64,000 nt of DNA from Azospirillum cavernae. Lineage in GTDB: Bacteria > Pseudomonadota > Alphaproteobacteria > Azospirillales > Azospirillaceae. Both the position numbers and the translations under genes were made by a program. This document shows positions 17,870 through 26,784 of this stretch, piece after piece (within the stretch, counting starts at the first letter, position 1; the number at the start of each line of letters is the position of its first letter). The notes below the pieces were generated by a model, which was given only the letters and a program-made list of their open reading frames with translations, did no database searches and had not been told where the DNA came from. Where the stretch lies: the NCBI RefSeq assembly GCF_003590795.1, contig NZ_QYUL01000003.1, positions 124,001-188,000 of the forward strand, read 5' to 3'.

Positions 17870-20800
17870 ATGAAGCCGACCAACCGCCTGAAGCCTGCGG
17901 GCAACGCCCAGGCGCTGCTGGCCCGCGCCGTCGCCCTGCATCAGAGCGGCCAGTGGGCCGAGGCCGGGGCGCTCTATGAGCAGGTGTTGCGGCGCCAGCC
18001 CGGTCAGGTGGACGCGCTGCATCTGCTGGGCTTGGTCAAGGGGCAGGTCGGCGATCTGGCGGCGGGAATCGCGCTGATCCAACAGGCGGTGCAAGGCGAC
18101 GGGCGGCAGGCGGCGTTTCGCCTCAATCTCGGGCGGTTGCTTGGGGCCGCCGGGCGGGCGGCGGAGGCGGCGCGGGCCTTTGGCGGGCTGCTGGCGTTGG
18201 CCCCGGACGACGCCGAGGGCGTTTCGGTTCTGGCCGACGCGCTCTATGACGGCGGTCAGCCGATGATGGCCGCGCGCTGGTACGGGCGCGCCGCCGCGCT
18301 GGACCCAAATTTGACGGCGGCGGCCTACAACCGGGGCGCGGCCCTGCGCGACGCCGGGCGAACCGCCGAGGCGCTGGCGGCCTTTCACGATGTTCTGGCG
18401 GCGGCCCCGCTGTTGATTCCGGCGCAGGAGCAGATCACCGGCCTGCGCCACGCCAGCGGCGACGTGGCGGGCGCGACGTCGGCCAGCCGCCGGTTGCTGG
18501 CGCTGGTCCCCGACCAGCCCGACGCGCTGGCGATTCTGGGCGGCGGCCTGTCAAACACGGACTCTTGGGAAACGGGCGCGGTCTGGTTGGCGCGGGCGGC
18601 GTGGGCGCGTTTGGACTCCGGGGCGGCGCTGGCCTTGGCGGCGCTGCTGTTGGGGCGCGACCGTCCGGCGGCGGCGGTCGGCTGGTTTCGCCGGGCGCTG
18701 GCCTTGGCGCCGGAGACTCCGGTTGGCCTGTCGGGGCTGGGGTTGGCGCTGGCGGCGCTGGGGCGGGGCGACGCGGCGGTGGATTCGGCGTTGCGCGCGG
18801 TGCGGCTCGATCCCGCCTCCCCCGCCTTCGCGGCCAACGCCGGGGCGGTTCTGCATCAGGCCAAGCGGCAGGGCGACGCCGGAGGCTGGCACCGGCGGGC
18901 GGTGACTCTCGACCCCGACAGCGTCACCGGCTGGATCAACATCGGCACCCACGCTTTGGAGGCCAACGCGTTCGAGGCGGCGATTCCGCTCTTCGCGCGG
19001 GTTTTGGCGCTGGGCGCGGGCGGCGACGAGGCGCTGGTCCGCTCCAACCTGGGCGTCGCCCTGATGGCGCTGGGCCGCCATGGGGAGGCGGTCGCCGCCT
19101 TCCGCGCCGCGCTGGATCGGGTTCCGGGCGACGCCGCCATCCGCTCCAACCTGCTGTTCTGCCTGTGCTTTGCCGAGGACGCCGACCTCGACGCCGTGTT
19201 CGCCGAACATCGCGCGTTCGAGCGTTTCGTCGCGCCCGCGCCGCCGCCCGGCCCCGATTTTACGGCGGTTGACCGCAACCCGGATCGCCGTTTGCGCGTC
19301 GGCTATTTGTCGCCGGATTTCCAGCGCTACCCCGGTCCCGGCTATCATTTCCTGCTGCCGTTGATCGACCGGCACGACCGTGCGGCGGTCGAGGTGACGT
19401 GTTATTACAACGACACGCCCAGCGACGCGGCGACCGCGCGTTTCAAGGCGGCGGCGGATCGCTGGCGGGACTGCGCCGGGCTGTCGGACCCGGAGCTGGC
19501 CGCGCGCATTCGCGCCGACGGCATCGACATTCTGGTCGATTGCGACGGCCACATGTCGCGCAACCGCATGCCGCTGTTCCTGCATCGCCCGGCGCCGGTG
19601 CAGATCAGCCTGCCGCTCTACCCCAACAGCACGGGGTTGTCGGCGATGGATTACCAGTTGGCCGACCCGCGCATCGCCCCGGATTGGGCTGACGGGCTGC
19701 ATTCCGAACGGTTGATCCGGTTGCCGGGCTGCGTGCTGTGCTACCGCCCGGCGGACTCCGCCTTCGCTCCGCCCGACCGCCCGCCGGTGGAGCGGACGGG
19801 GGTTTTCACTTTCGGCTCCTTCAACAACGTCACCAAGGTGAACGGCTCCACCATCGCGCTGTGGGCGCGGCTGTTGATCGCGCTTCCGCAGGCCCGGCTG
19901 CTGCTGAAATGGCGGGGGCTGGGCAGCGGCGGCGCGCTCGACCAACGGCTGCTCGCCGCCTTCGCCGCCCATGGCGTGGGGGCGGCGCGGCTGGTTCTGC
20001 GCGGGATCACCCCGGACCCGTATGAGGATTACACCCGCATCGACTGCGCGCTGGATCCGGTTTTCGCCAACGGCGGAACCACCATCTGCGACGCGCTGTG
20101 GATGGGGGTTCCGGTGCTGAATCAGGCCGGGCGGGCGACCATCTCGCGTTGGGGGGCGTCGCTGCTGGGCGCGGTCGGGTTGGGCGCGCTGGTGACGGAG
20201 AGCGACGACGATTATCTGGCGCTGGGCGTCCGGCTGGCCACGGATCGCGCCTTTCTGGACGAACAGCGCGCCGATCTGCGCGGGCGGATGGCGCGGTCGG
20301 CCCTGATGGACGAAGGCGGCTACGCCCGCGCGGTCGAGGCGGGTTACCGCGCGGCGTGGCGGCGCTGGGCCGCTGGTCTGCCGCCGGTCGCGCTGGAGCT
20401 TGCGCCGGTGGCGGCTGAGCCGGTCGAGACGGCGGCCCCGGTCCCGCCGCCGCCCGCTTTGTTGCCGGGCGTTCCGGCGGACGCCTTGCGGCGGGCGGAG
20501 CGGATTTTGGTCATCAAGCTGGACGAGTTGGGCGATTTCGTCCTCGCCACGCCGTTTTTGCGCGGCCTGCGGGCCAGCGCCCCGCAGGCGCGCATCCATC
20601 TGGTGGTGTCCGACAGCGTGGTTCCGTTGACTGAGGGCTGCCCGCATGTGGACGCGGTGGTCAGCCCCTTGAACGGTGGGGCGGGCGGTGGGGCGGGCGG
20701 CGCGTTGAATTTCCGGGGGCGCAGCCCCGCCGACCTGCAACGCTTCGCCGAGGCCTTCCGCGCCGGGTTCGACATCGCCGTGACCGCGCGCTTCGATTTC

Positions 20801-21667
20801 GACAAGGGCGGCGCGGCGACCCTGGCGGCGGCCAGCCGCGCGCCGATCCGGCTGGCCCACACCGAACGGGCTACGCCGTGGAAGGAAACCGGCAACCGGG
20901 GCTTTGACGCCGCTTACACCCATGTTTTGCCCGCAGGCCCGGCGCGGCATGAGGTGGACAGCAACCTCGCCTTGCTGGCGGCGTTGGGTGGGAGCGACCA
21001 CGGCGGCGGGGTGGAGCTGTACCCCAGCGCCGCCGAACGCGCCGCCGCGCGGGCGCTGTTGGCGGGCGGTTCGGACGGCGCCCCCTGGTCGGCGCGGCCC
21101 CGCCGTTTGTTGGCGGTCGCGCCCAGCACGGCCAGCGACCGCCGCAATTACCCGCTGCCCTCCTTGGCCGCTCTGGTGAACCGGCTGGCGGCGCTGGCCG
21201 GTTTCGACGGGGTGGTCCTGCTGGGCGTTCGGGATGACGCCGCGCGCGCGGTCGCCTTGGCGGCGGCGCTGGCGCCCCCGGTGCTGGATCTGACCGGGGC
21301 CGCCGACCTGCGCGCGCTGACCGCCCTTTTGGCCGAGGTGGACGCGGTGGTGGCGATGGATTCCGGTCCGGCCCACATGGCGGCGGCGGTGGGAACGCCG
21401 GTCGCCGCGCTGTCCTGCCACCCGCAGGGCGGCGACCCGCTCAACCCGCAAGCCCCCGACCGTTTCCGTCCCTGGAGCGACGCCGCGCTGGTGATCCAAC
21501 CACCGCGCGCCGCCCCCCCCTGCCTGGACGGCTGCCGGGCGGCGGAGGCCCATTGCATCGCGGGCATCGACGCTGCGTCGGCGGCGACGGACATCGCCCG
21601 CTTTTTCCAAACCTGCCGGGCGCGCGGCGACGCCGATCCAGGCCAAGGGGAGAAACCGCGACCATGA
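17870..21667 (+). CDS. Three-part glycosyltransferase: TPR repeats, GT41 (OGT-like) domain, GT9 heptosyltransferase-like domain
   Basis: An uninterrupted 1265-codon gene. Residues from about 10 to 430 are degenerate TPR repeats (GQWAEAGALYEQVLRRQPGQ and similar). About 467-840 is a GT41 domain related to O-GlcNAc transferase: RRLRVGYLSPDFQ, YPNSTGLSAMDYQLADPR, TFGSFNNVTKVN, and FANGGTTICDALWMGVPVL for the nucleotide-sugar site. A proline-rich linker (near 850-870) leads to a second enzyme from about 876, a GT9 domain with RILVIKLDELGDFVLATPFL and AMDSGPAHMAAAVGTPVAAL near 1162. GT41 acts on protein side chains and GT9 usually on lipopolysaccharide core heptose, so the pairing is unusual. The stop overlaps the FkbM start (ATGA). 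Flagellin or surface-layer glycosylation is a guess. Confidence 0.85.
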   Translation: MKPTNRLKPAGNAQALLARAVALHQSGQWAEAGALYEQVLRRQPGQVDALHLLGLVKGQVGDLAAGIALIQQAVQGDGRQAAFRLNLGRLLGAAGRAAEAARAFGGLLALAPDDAEGVSVLADALYDGGQPMMAARWYGRAAALDPNLTAAAYNRGAALRDAGRTAEALAAFHDVLAAAPLLIPAQEQITGLRHASGDVAGATSASRRLLALVPDQPDALAILGGGLSNTDSWETGAVWLARAAWARLDSGAALALAALLLGRDRPAAAVGWFRRALALAPETPVGLSGLGLALAALGRGDAAVDSALRAVRLDPASPAFAANAGAVLHQAKRQGDAGGWHRRAVTLDPDSVTGWINIGTHALEANAFEAAIPLFARVLALGAGGDEALVRSNLGVALMALGRHGEAVAAFRAALDRVPGDAAIRSNLLFCLCFAEDADLDAVFAEHRAFERFVAPAPPPGPDFTAVDRNPDRRLRVGYLSPDFQRYPGPGYHFLLPLIDRHDRAAVEVTCYYNDTPSDAATARFKAAADRWRDCAGLSDPELAARIRADGIDILVDCDGHMSRNRMPLFLHRPAPVQISLPLYPNSTGLSAMDYQLADPRIAPDWADGLHSERLIRLPGCVLCYRPADSAFAPPDRPPVERTGVFTFGSFNNVTKVNGSTIALWARLLIALPQARLLLKWRGLGSGGALDQRLLAAFAAHGVGAARLVLRGITPDPYEDYTRIDCALDPVFANGGTTICDALWMGVPVLNQAGRATISRWGASLLGAVGLGALVTESDDDYLALGVRLATDRAFLDEQRADLRGRMARSALMDEGGYARAVEAGYRAAWRRWAAGLPPVALELAPVAAEPVETAAPVPPPPALLPGVPADALRRAERILVIKLDELGDFVLATPFLRGLRASAPQARIHLVVSDSVVPLTEGCPHVDAVVSPLNGGAGGGAGGALNFRGRSPADLQRFAEAFRAGFDIAVTARFDFDKGGAATLAAASRAPIRLAHTERATPWKETGNRGFDAAYTHVLPAGPARHEVDSNLALLAALGGSDHGGGVELYPSAAERAAARALLAGGSDGAPWSARPRRLLAVAPSTASDRRNYPLPSLAALVNRLAALAGFDGVVLLGVRDDAARAVALAAALAPPVLDLTGAADLRALTALLAEVDAVVAMDSGPAHMAAAVGTPVAALSCHPQGGDPLNPQAPDRFRPWSDAALVIQPPRAAPPCLDGCRAAEAHCIAGIDAASAATDIARFFQTCRARGDADPGQGEKPRP

Positions 21668-22545
21668 CCACCGATCTGTTGGGCGAGCGCGGCGACAACC
21701 GGCTGCTCGCCACCCGGCACGGGCACATGCTGGTCAACCGGCATGATTCCATCGTCGGGCGCTCGCTGGATTATTACGGCGAGTATTTCGAGCAGGAGGT
21801 GGCGCTGTTCCGCCAGTTTGTGCGGCCCGGCGACGTGGTGGTCGATGTCGGCGCCAACATCGGCGCCCACACGGTGGCGCTGGCGCGTTTGGTCGGGCCA
21901 ACGGGGCGGGTGCTGGCCTTCGAGCCGGTGCGGCTGAATTTTCAACTGCTCTGCGGCAATCTGGCGCTCAACAGCCTGACCTGGGTGGACGCGGTTCAGG
22001 GCGGCTTGGGCGCGCGCGACGAAACCCTGCGCATCGCCGACGTGGCGATGAGCGCGGAGGGCAATTACGGCGCGTTGGCGCTGGCCGAGCTGCCGGGAAA
22101 CCGCCCGGTCCCGATCAACCGCCTGGACGGCCTGTTCGACCACCCCAAACTGCGCTTCGTCAAAATCGACGTGGAGGGGATGGAAGCCGACGTGTTGCAG
22201 GGATCGCGCGGCGTGTTGGCCAAGTTCCGCCCGGCGCTCTACGTTGAAAACGACCGGCTGGAGCAGTCGCGCGACCTGCTGTCGCTGCTTCAGTCGCTGG
22301 AGTATGATTGTTATTGGTTCCTGCCGTCCTTCCACAACCCGGCGAATTTCTTCGGCGTCGCCGAACCGCTCTATTCCACCGGCTTCGTCGATGACGGAAC
22401 CCGAGTCCACGCCCAGGGCATGGGCGTCAACCTGCTGTGCATCCCCAAGGCGGCGAACGCCAAGCTGGCCGGTCTGCTGCCGGTGCTGAACGTGGACGAA
22501 CACCCCTGCTTGCGCGCCTGCACGCCCCGTTTCACCGGGGGGTGA
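21664..22545 (+). CDS. FkbM-family methyltransferase
   Basis: SAM-dependent O-methyltransferase of 293 residues. Motif I is VVVDVGANIGAHTVALA; FEPVRLNFQLL follows as the family's conserved FEP segment; VKIDVEGMEADVLQGSRGVL is the FkbM hallmark. These enzymes often methylate sugars of surface polysaccharides or glycoproteins. It starts inside the stop codon of the GT41-GT9 fusion, so the two products are made together, and it probably caps or decorates the glycan built by the fusion. The ATG at 21664 is chosen for that coupling and for domain fit. Confidence 0.88.
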   Translation: MTTDLLGERGDNRLLATRHGHMLVNRHDSIVGRSLDYYGEYFEQEVALFRQFVRPGDVVVDVGANIGAHTVALARLVGPTGRVLAFEPVRLNFQLLCGNLALNSLTWVDAVQGGLGARDETLRIADVAMSAEGNYGALALAELPGNRPVPINRLDGLFDHPKLRFVKIDVEGMEADVLQGSRGVLAKFRPALYVENDRLEQSRDLLSLLQSLEYDCYWFLPSFHNPANFFGVAEPLYSTGFVDDGTRVHAQGMGVNLLCIPKAANAKLAGLLPVLNVDEHPCLRACTPRFTGG

Positions 22546-22552
22546 AACGGGG
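22525..22552 (+). terminator. Perfect 12-bp hairpin over the FkbM stop codon
   Basis: CCCCGTTTCACC (22525-22536), a GGGG loop and GGTGAAACGGGG (22541-22552) form a perfect stem that includes the FkbM stop at 22543-22545. No T-run follows (AAAGACAG), so it may be a mRNA 3' stabiliser or a weak terminator. It marks the left edge of the AT-rich segment. Confidence 0.55.
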
Positions 22553-22618
22553 AAAGACAGCGTTTACGGACTGAGTTGATTGGGATATCGATAACACACA
22601 CCATCTGGGCAGAGCGTG

Positions 22619-23965
22619 ATGAAACTCAAATCGCTGGACATCGAGAATTTTCGCGGCATCGACAAGCTGCACCTTGAGTTCGGTGAACGGCTGACCGTGA
22701 TCGTTGGCGAGAACGGCGTGGGCAAGACGTCCGTTCTGGATGCTTTGGCCATTTTGCTGGATCAATACATTGCGCGCTTTGTGCATCTGTCGCCGCAGCG
22801 GGCGCGACAACTGAGCGAGTCGGATATTCAATTGAGAGGTGATTCGTTTAGCTTGAACGCATCAATATCGATTGCCGTTGAAAGTGAGCAAGGGGCGACG
22901 GTCGGGTGGTCATTGGTAAAACAGGATCGGTCCGGAAAATTACTTGGGTCCGTGTCCAGTGATCTTAACAATCTCAACGATTATGTGCGTTCTCGGCATG
23001 ACGAAAAGAAAGAGGAACTGAGTGGAGAACCGTTGCTGGTTTATTACGGGCAACGCCGCGCAGTGTTGGATATGCCAAAAAGATTGAGGGATAATGCGGA
23101 TTTGGAAACAGCCGCAGGATTTCGTTTTGCCTTGGATGGAGAGCTTGATTTTCGTGAATTTGTCGCTTGGTTCCGGGATCGCAGCTTTTTGGAACTTCAA
23201 AAATGGCAAGAAGATCCTGAGTATCGAGACCATCAGCTTAAGGCTGTTCGGCGGGCGATGACTCACTCAACTGGACTTGAAAGACCCGTCTATCGAGCGG
23301 ATGCTCCACGTGGGTTGTGTGTGTGGAAGAAAGTTCGCCGACCAATGCCAGAAAATTTGTCAATTCTTCCAGAATTAAATGAATTTGTGGCAGTATATCG
23401 TGATTTGCTTAAAGTCGATCAACTCTCAAGCGGCGAAAAAATTTTCCTCGCACTTGCGGGTGATCTCGCTCGACGCTTGGCGATTCTCAATCCAGAAAAT
23501 GATGACCCTCTCCGTTGCAAGGGCATTGTTCTGATCGATGAGGTTGAACTCCACTTGCATCCTGGTTGGCAGCGAAAATTTCTCCCATGGCTCTTGGAAA
23601 CATTTCCGGGGTGTCAATTCGTCGTCACCACCCATTCGCCGCAGGTCTTGGGAGAAGTTGAGGCCGCCAACATACGTGTTTTGCGGGCTTCTAAAGAAGG
23701 TTTCATTGAATCCTGGATTCCCGACGCCACCTATGGGCGCGACAGCAATCATATTCTGCTGCATGTGCTGGGAGCCGATGAGCGCGATGAAGGGCTAAAA
23801 GACGATTTGGACGCGCTGGACGACGCCATTGCCAACGGTCGTTTGCAAGCGGCGGCGGAAAAACTGGCAGAGTTGCGTGAAAAAATCGAAGGCTCTCCGC
23901 CAGAATTGACGATTGCCCAAGCGCGCTTGGAGCGTCGGCAACGCCAGCGGGGGCAGGGGGAATGA
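22619..23965 (+). CDS. ptuA: Septu defence ATPase PtuA
   Basis: SMC/RecF-like ATPase of 448 residues. Walker A is VGENGVGKTS (28-37), the ABC-type signature is LSSGEKIFLALA (near 269), Walker B is GIVLIDEVELHLHPG (near 304) and the histidine switch is VTTHSPQVLGE (near 338). The N-terminus KLKSLDIENFRGI is typical of overcoming-lysogenisation-like and PtuA ATPases. A stop/start overlap (ATGA, 23962) ties it to an HNH nuclease gene, the two-gene layout of Septu anti-phage systems. Base composition is far more AT-rich than the flanks, pointing to acquisition by transfer. ATG 22619 is preferred over the adjacent GTG 22616. No reverse transcriptase is nearby, so this is not a retron. Confidence 0.8.
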   Translation: MKLKSLDIENFRGIDKLHLEFGERLTVIVGENGVGKTSVLDALAILLDQYIARFVHLSPQRARQLSESDIQLRGDSFSLNASISIAVESEQGATVGWSLVKQDRSGKLLGSVSSDLNNLNDYVRSRHDEKKEELSGEPLLVYYGQRRAVLDMPKRLRDNADLETAAGFRFALDGELDFREFVAWFRDRSFLELQKWQEDPEYRDHQLKAVRRAMTHSTGLERPVYRADAPRGLCVWKKVRRPMPENLSILPELNEFVAVYRDLLKVDQLSSGEKIFLALAGDLARRLAILNPENDDPLRCKGIVLIDEVELHLHPGWQRKFLPWLLETFPGCQFVVTTHSPQVLGEVEAANIRVLRASKEGFIESWIPDATYGRDSNHILLHVLGADERDEGLKDDLDALDDAIANGRLQAAAEKLAELREKIEGSPPELTIAQARLERRQRQRGQGE

Positions 23966-24621
23966 AACACTCGCCCAAAGGTCCACAGCCTGTTGAATTT
24001 ACAGGCTGGTTGGCAGAGCATCAAAATGAGAAAAATCTTTCTTGGGAATCACTTAACGAATTTTATGAAATAAAGCAATCTATAATCAAGAGCCTGCGTG
24101 TTGAGCAAGGTTATGTTTGCGCTTATTGCGGACGCTCATTGAAAATAGATGGTTCAGATTGCCATATTGAGCATTTTTGGCCGCGAGATTTTTATAAAAA
24201 TCGCACATTCGATTATTTGAATTTATTCGCGAGCTGTGGGAAGAAACCAACGAAAAATATTCCCAAGACCTGTGGGCACGCGAAAGACAATTGGCATGAT
24301 CCGAACAACCAAGACCTCATACCCTCGCACCCCGATTGTGAGCGGCGCTTTCGCTATGACAGCACAGGCCAGATTAAGCCAAAGCGCAAGGATGACGCGA
24401 TGGCCTCTCAAGCGATTGTTGCGCTGAATTTGGATGATAAGACATTGAAGAACGAGAGACGCGAAGTTATTGCAGGTCTGGAGCGCGCCATTGAAGACGG
24501 TGAAATCAACAAAACGACTAGAGACAAAGAAATAGCGTCTTTGCGCGCCCTTGATAAAGAAGGGCGCGCCAAACCCTTTGGCCATGTCGCGGCGCTTTAT
24601 TTGGAGCAGGAACTCACCTGA
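23962..24621 (+). CDS. ptuB: Septu defence HNH endonuclease PtuB
   Basis: A 219-residue HNH nuclease. The first zinc-type pair is CAYCGRS (about 53-56). The His-Glu of the active site is [11 protein letters not shown] (near 69), followed by the asparagine region YLNLFASCG and a second cysteine pair ending CGHAKDNW. This arrangement matches the HNH family found in PtuB (TIGR02646-like). In Septu the ATPase and nuclease form one complex that is thought to cleave nucleic acid on phage infection. Strongly AT-rich like ptuA. Its last 8 bp overlap the 3' end of the convergent ygiQ-like gene, so the insertion leaves the neighbour complete. Confidence 0.8.
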   Translation: MKHSPKGPQPVEFTGWLAEHQNEKNLSWESLNEFYEIKQSIIKSLRVEQGYVCAYCGRSLKIDGSDCHIEHFWPRDFYKNRTFDYLNLFASCGKKPTKNIPKTCGHAKDNWHDPNNQDLIPSHPDCERRFRYDSTGQIKPKRKDDAMASQAIVALNLDDKTLKNERREVIAGLERAIEDGEINKTTRDKEIASLRALDKEGRAKPFGHVAALYLEQELT

Positions 24622-26668
24622 CGCCGGGCTTCCCCGGCACCACGCGTCGGCCCTTGCCGCTCTGCTGGGTGACGAAGGTTGTTCCCTTGCCGCCCTTTGG
24701 CCCCGTCTCGCGCGGTTTGGCGGTGGCGCCCACCGGCTGCCACGCCGGGATGAGCTGGTGCTCGCCCGGGCCGATCAGGTCGCTGCGGCCCATCGCCTTC
24801 AGGGCGTCGCGCAGGATCGGCCAGTTTTCCGGGTCGTGGTAGCGCAGGAAGGCCTTGTGCAAGCGGCGTTGGCGCAGGCCCTTGGCGGACAGCACCTCTT
24901 CCGATCCGGTGCGGCGCACCGGGCGCAGGGGGTTGCGTTCGCTGTGGTACATGGCGGTCGCCAGCGACATCGGCGAGGGCAGGAAGGTCTGCACCTGATC
25001 GGCCTTGAAGCCGTTCCGTTTCAGCCATAGGGCGAGGTTCATCATGTCCTCGTCCGTGGTGCCGGGGTGGGCGGCGATGAAATAGGGGATGAGGTAGAGC
25101 TTTTTCCCCGCCTCTTTCGCCGCCTTGTCGAACATCCGCTTGAATTCGTCATAGGCGCCCATGCCGGGCTTCATCATCTTGGCGAGCGGCCCCGGCTCCG
25201 TGTGCTCCGGGGCGATTTTCAGATAGCCGCCGACATGGTGGGTGACGAGTTCCTTCACATATTCCGGGTTCCGCACGGCGAGGTCGTAACGCAGGCCGGA
25301 CGCGATGTGGATCTTCTTCACCCCCGGCACGGCGCGGGCCTTGCGGTAGAGCTGGACCAGCGAGGAGTGATCGGTGTCCAGATTCTTGCAGATGTCGGGG
25401 AAGACGCAGGACGGGCGGCGGCAGAGCGATTCCGTCTCCTTGTCCTTGCAGGCGAGGCGGTACATGTTGGCGGTCGGCCCGCCCATGTCGGAAATCGTGC
25501 CGGTGAAGCCCTTGGTCTTGTCGCGGATCTGCTCGATCTCGCGCAGGATGGAGCCTTCGGAGCGGCTTTGGATGATGCGGCCCTCATGCTCGGTGATCGA
25601 GCAGAAGGAGCAGCCGCCAAAACAGCCGCGCATGATGTTGACGGAAAAGCGGATCATCTCCCACGCCGGGATGCGCGCGTCGCCATAGGACGGGTGCGGG
25701 GCGCGGGCGTAGGCGAAATCATAGACGCCGTCCATCTCGTTGGTTTCCAACGGAATCGGCGGCGGGTTCAGCCAGACCTCGCGCTCGCCATGGCGCTGGA
25801 TCAGGGCGCGGGCGTTGCCGGGGTTGCTTTCCTGGTGGAGAATCCGGCTGGCGTGGGCGTACAGCACCTTGTCGGCGCTGACCTGCTCGAAGGAGGGCAG
25901 GCGCACCACCATGCTATCGGCTCCGGCGGCGCGCGGCGACACGGTGACGGTCGGATCGTCGATAGAGCTGCTGTCGATGACGGTCCAGCCGTCGGGAACG
26001 GCGGAGCGCATGATGGCGGTGCCGCGAATGTCGGTCATCTCGCGGATCGATTCCCCGGCCAACGCCCGTTGCGCGATTTCGATGATCGCGCGCTCGGCGT
26101 TGCCATAGACCAGCATGTCGGCCTTGGAATCCATCAGGACGGAGCGGCGGATCTTTTCGCTCCAATGATCGTACTGGGCGATGCGGCGCAGGGACGCCTC
26201 TATGCCGCCCAGCACCACGGGGATGCCCTTGAAGGCTTCGCGGCAGCGTTGGGCGTAGACGGTCACGGCGCGGTCGGGCCGTTTGCCGCCTTCGTCGTTC
26301 GGGGTGTAGCTGTCGTTGTGACGCAGGCGGCGGTCGGCGGTGTAGTGATTCACCATCGAATCCATGTTGCCGCTGGTCACGCCCCAGAACAGGCGCGGCG
26401 CGCCCAGAACCTTGAAGGCCTCGGCGCTGCTCCAATCCGGTTGGGCGATGATGCCGACGCGCAGGCCCTGGGATTCCAGCAGCCGCCCGATGATCGCCAT
26501 GCCGAAGCTGGGGTGATCGACATAGGCGTCGCCGGTGACGACGATCACGTCGCACTGGTCCCAGCCCAGCCGGTCCATCTCCGCCCGCGACATCGGCAGG
26601 AACGGCGCGGGCTTTGGGCGCACGCTCCGGTCGGGACGGTGGGCGAACAGGTTGGGGGCGGTCAGCAT
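24614..26668 (-). CDS. YgiQ-family radical SAM protein
   Basis: Radical SAM enzyme of 684 residues. The 4Fe-4S cluster motif is CFGGCSFC (near 347-354) within [18 protein letters not shown]. The N-terminal half has the cobalamin-like domain features of YgiQ ([42 protein letters not shown]). A basic C-terminal tail is typical. The reaction of YgiQ is not established. The ATG at 26668 starts [12 protein letters not shown] and is preferred over an upstream start lacking family-like sequence. Confidence 0.9.
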   Translation of the reverse strand: MLTAPNLFAHRPDRSVRPKPAPFLPMSRAEMDRLGWDQCDVIVVTGDAYVDHPSFGMAIIGRLLESQGLRVGIIAQPDWSSAEAFKVLGAPRLFWGVTSGNMDSMVNHYTADRRLRHNDSYTPNDEGGKRPDRAVTVYAQRCREAFKGIPVVLGGIEASLRRIAQYDHWSEKIRRSVLMDSKADMLVYGNAERAIIEIAQRALAGESIREMTDIRGTAIMRSAVPDGWTVIDSSSIDDPTVTVSPRAAGADSMVVRLPSFEQVSADKVLYAHASRILHQESNPGNARALIQRHGEREVWLNPPPIPLETNEMDGVYDFAYARAPHPSYGDARIPAWEMIRFSVNIMRGCFGGCSFCSITEHEGRIIQSRSEGSILREIEQIRDKTKGFTGTISDMGGPTANMYRLACKDKETESLCRRPSCVFPDICKNLDTDHSSLVQLYRKARAVPGVKKIHIASGLRYDLAVRNPEYVKELVTHHVGGYLKIAPEHTEPGPLAKMMKPGMGAYDEFKRMFDKAAKEAGKKLYLIPYFIAAHPGTTDEDMMNLALWLKRNGFKADQVQTFLPSPMSLATAMYHSERNPLRPVRRTGSEEVLSAKGLRQRRLHKAFLRYHDPENWPILRDALKAMGRSDLIGPGEHQLIPAWQPVGATAKPRETGPKGGKGTTFVTQQSGKGRRVVPGKPGVR

Positions 26669-26784
26669 GACGGGTTCCAGGGCGGTCAAAAGAAAAGGGG
26701 GGCGAACAAGCGGCCAGTCATACCGCGTTCGCCCCCAAATTCCCACCGCGTAAATCGCAGCGCGGCGATTGGTTATTGCGCTCT

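Noticed and set aside
18551-21646. 1031-codon open frame on the minus strand
   Set aside because: Antisense to the TPR-GT41-GT9 gene, low-complexity Arg/Gln/Gly sequence without motifs; the plus-strand protein has clear enzyme domains.
22562-22590. Promoter TTTACG, 17 bases, TATCGA ahead of ptuA
   Set aside because: Plausible spacing but a poor match in both boxes; AT-rich sequence gives such matches easily.
22619-24621. Retron of the Eco7 type (which also uses PtuA/PtuB-like effectors)
   Set aside because: No reverse transcriptase gene or msr/msd-like structure is visible beside the two genes.
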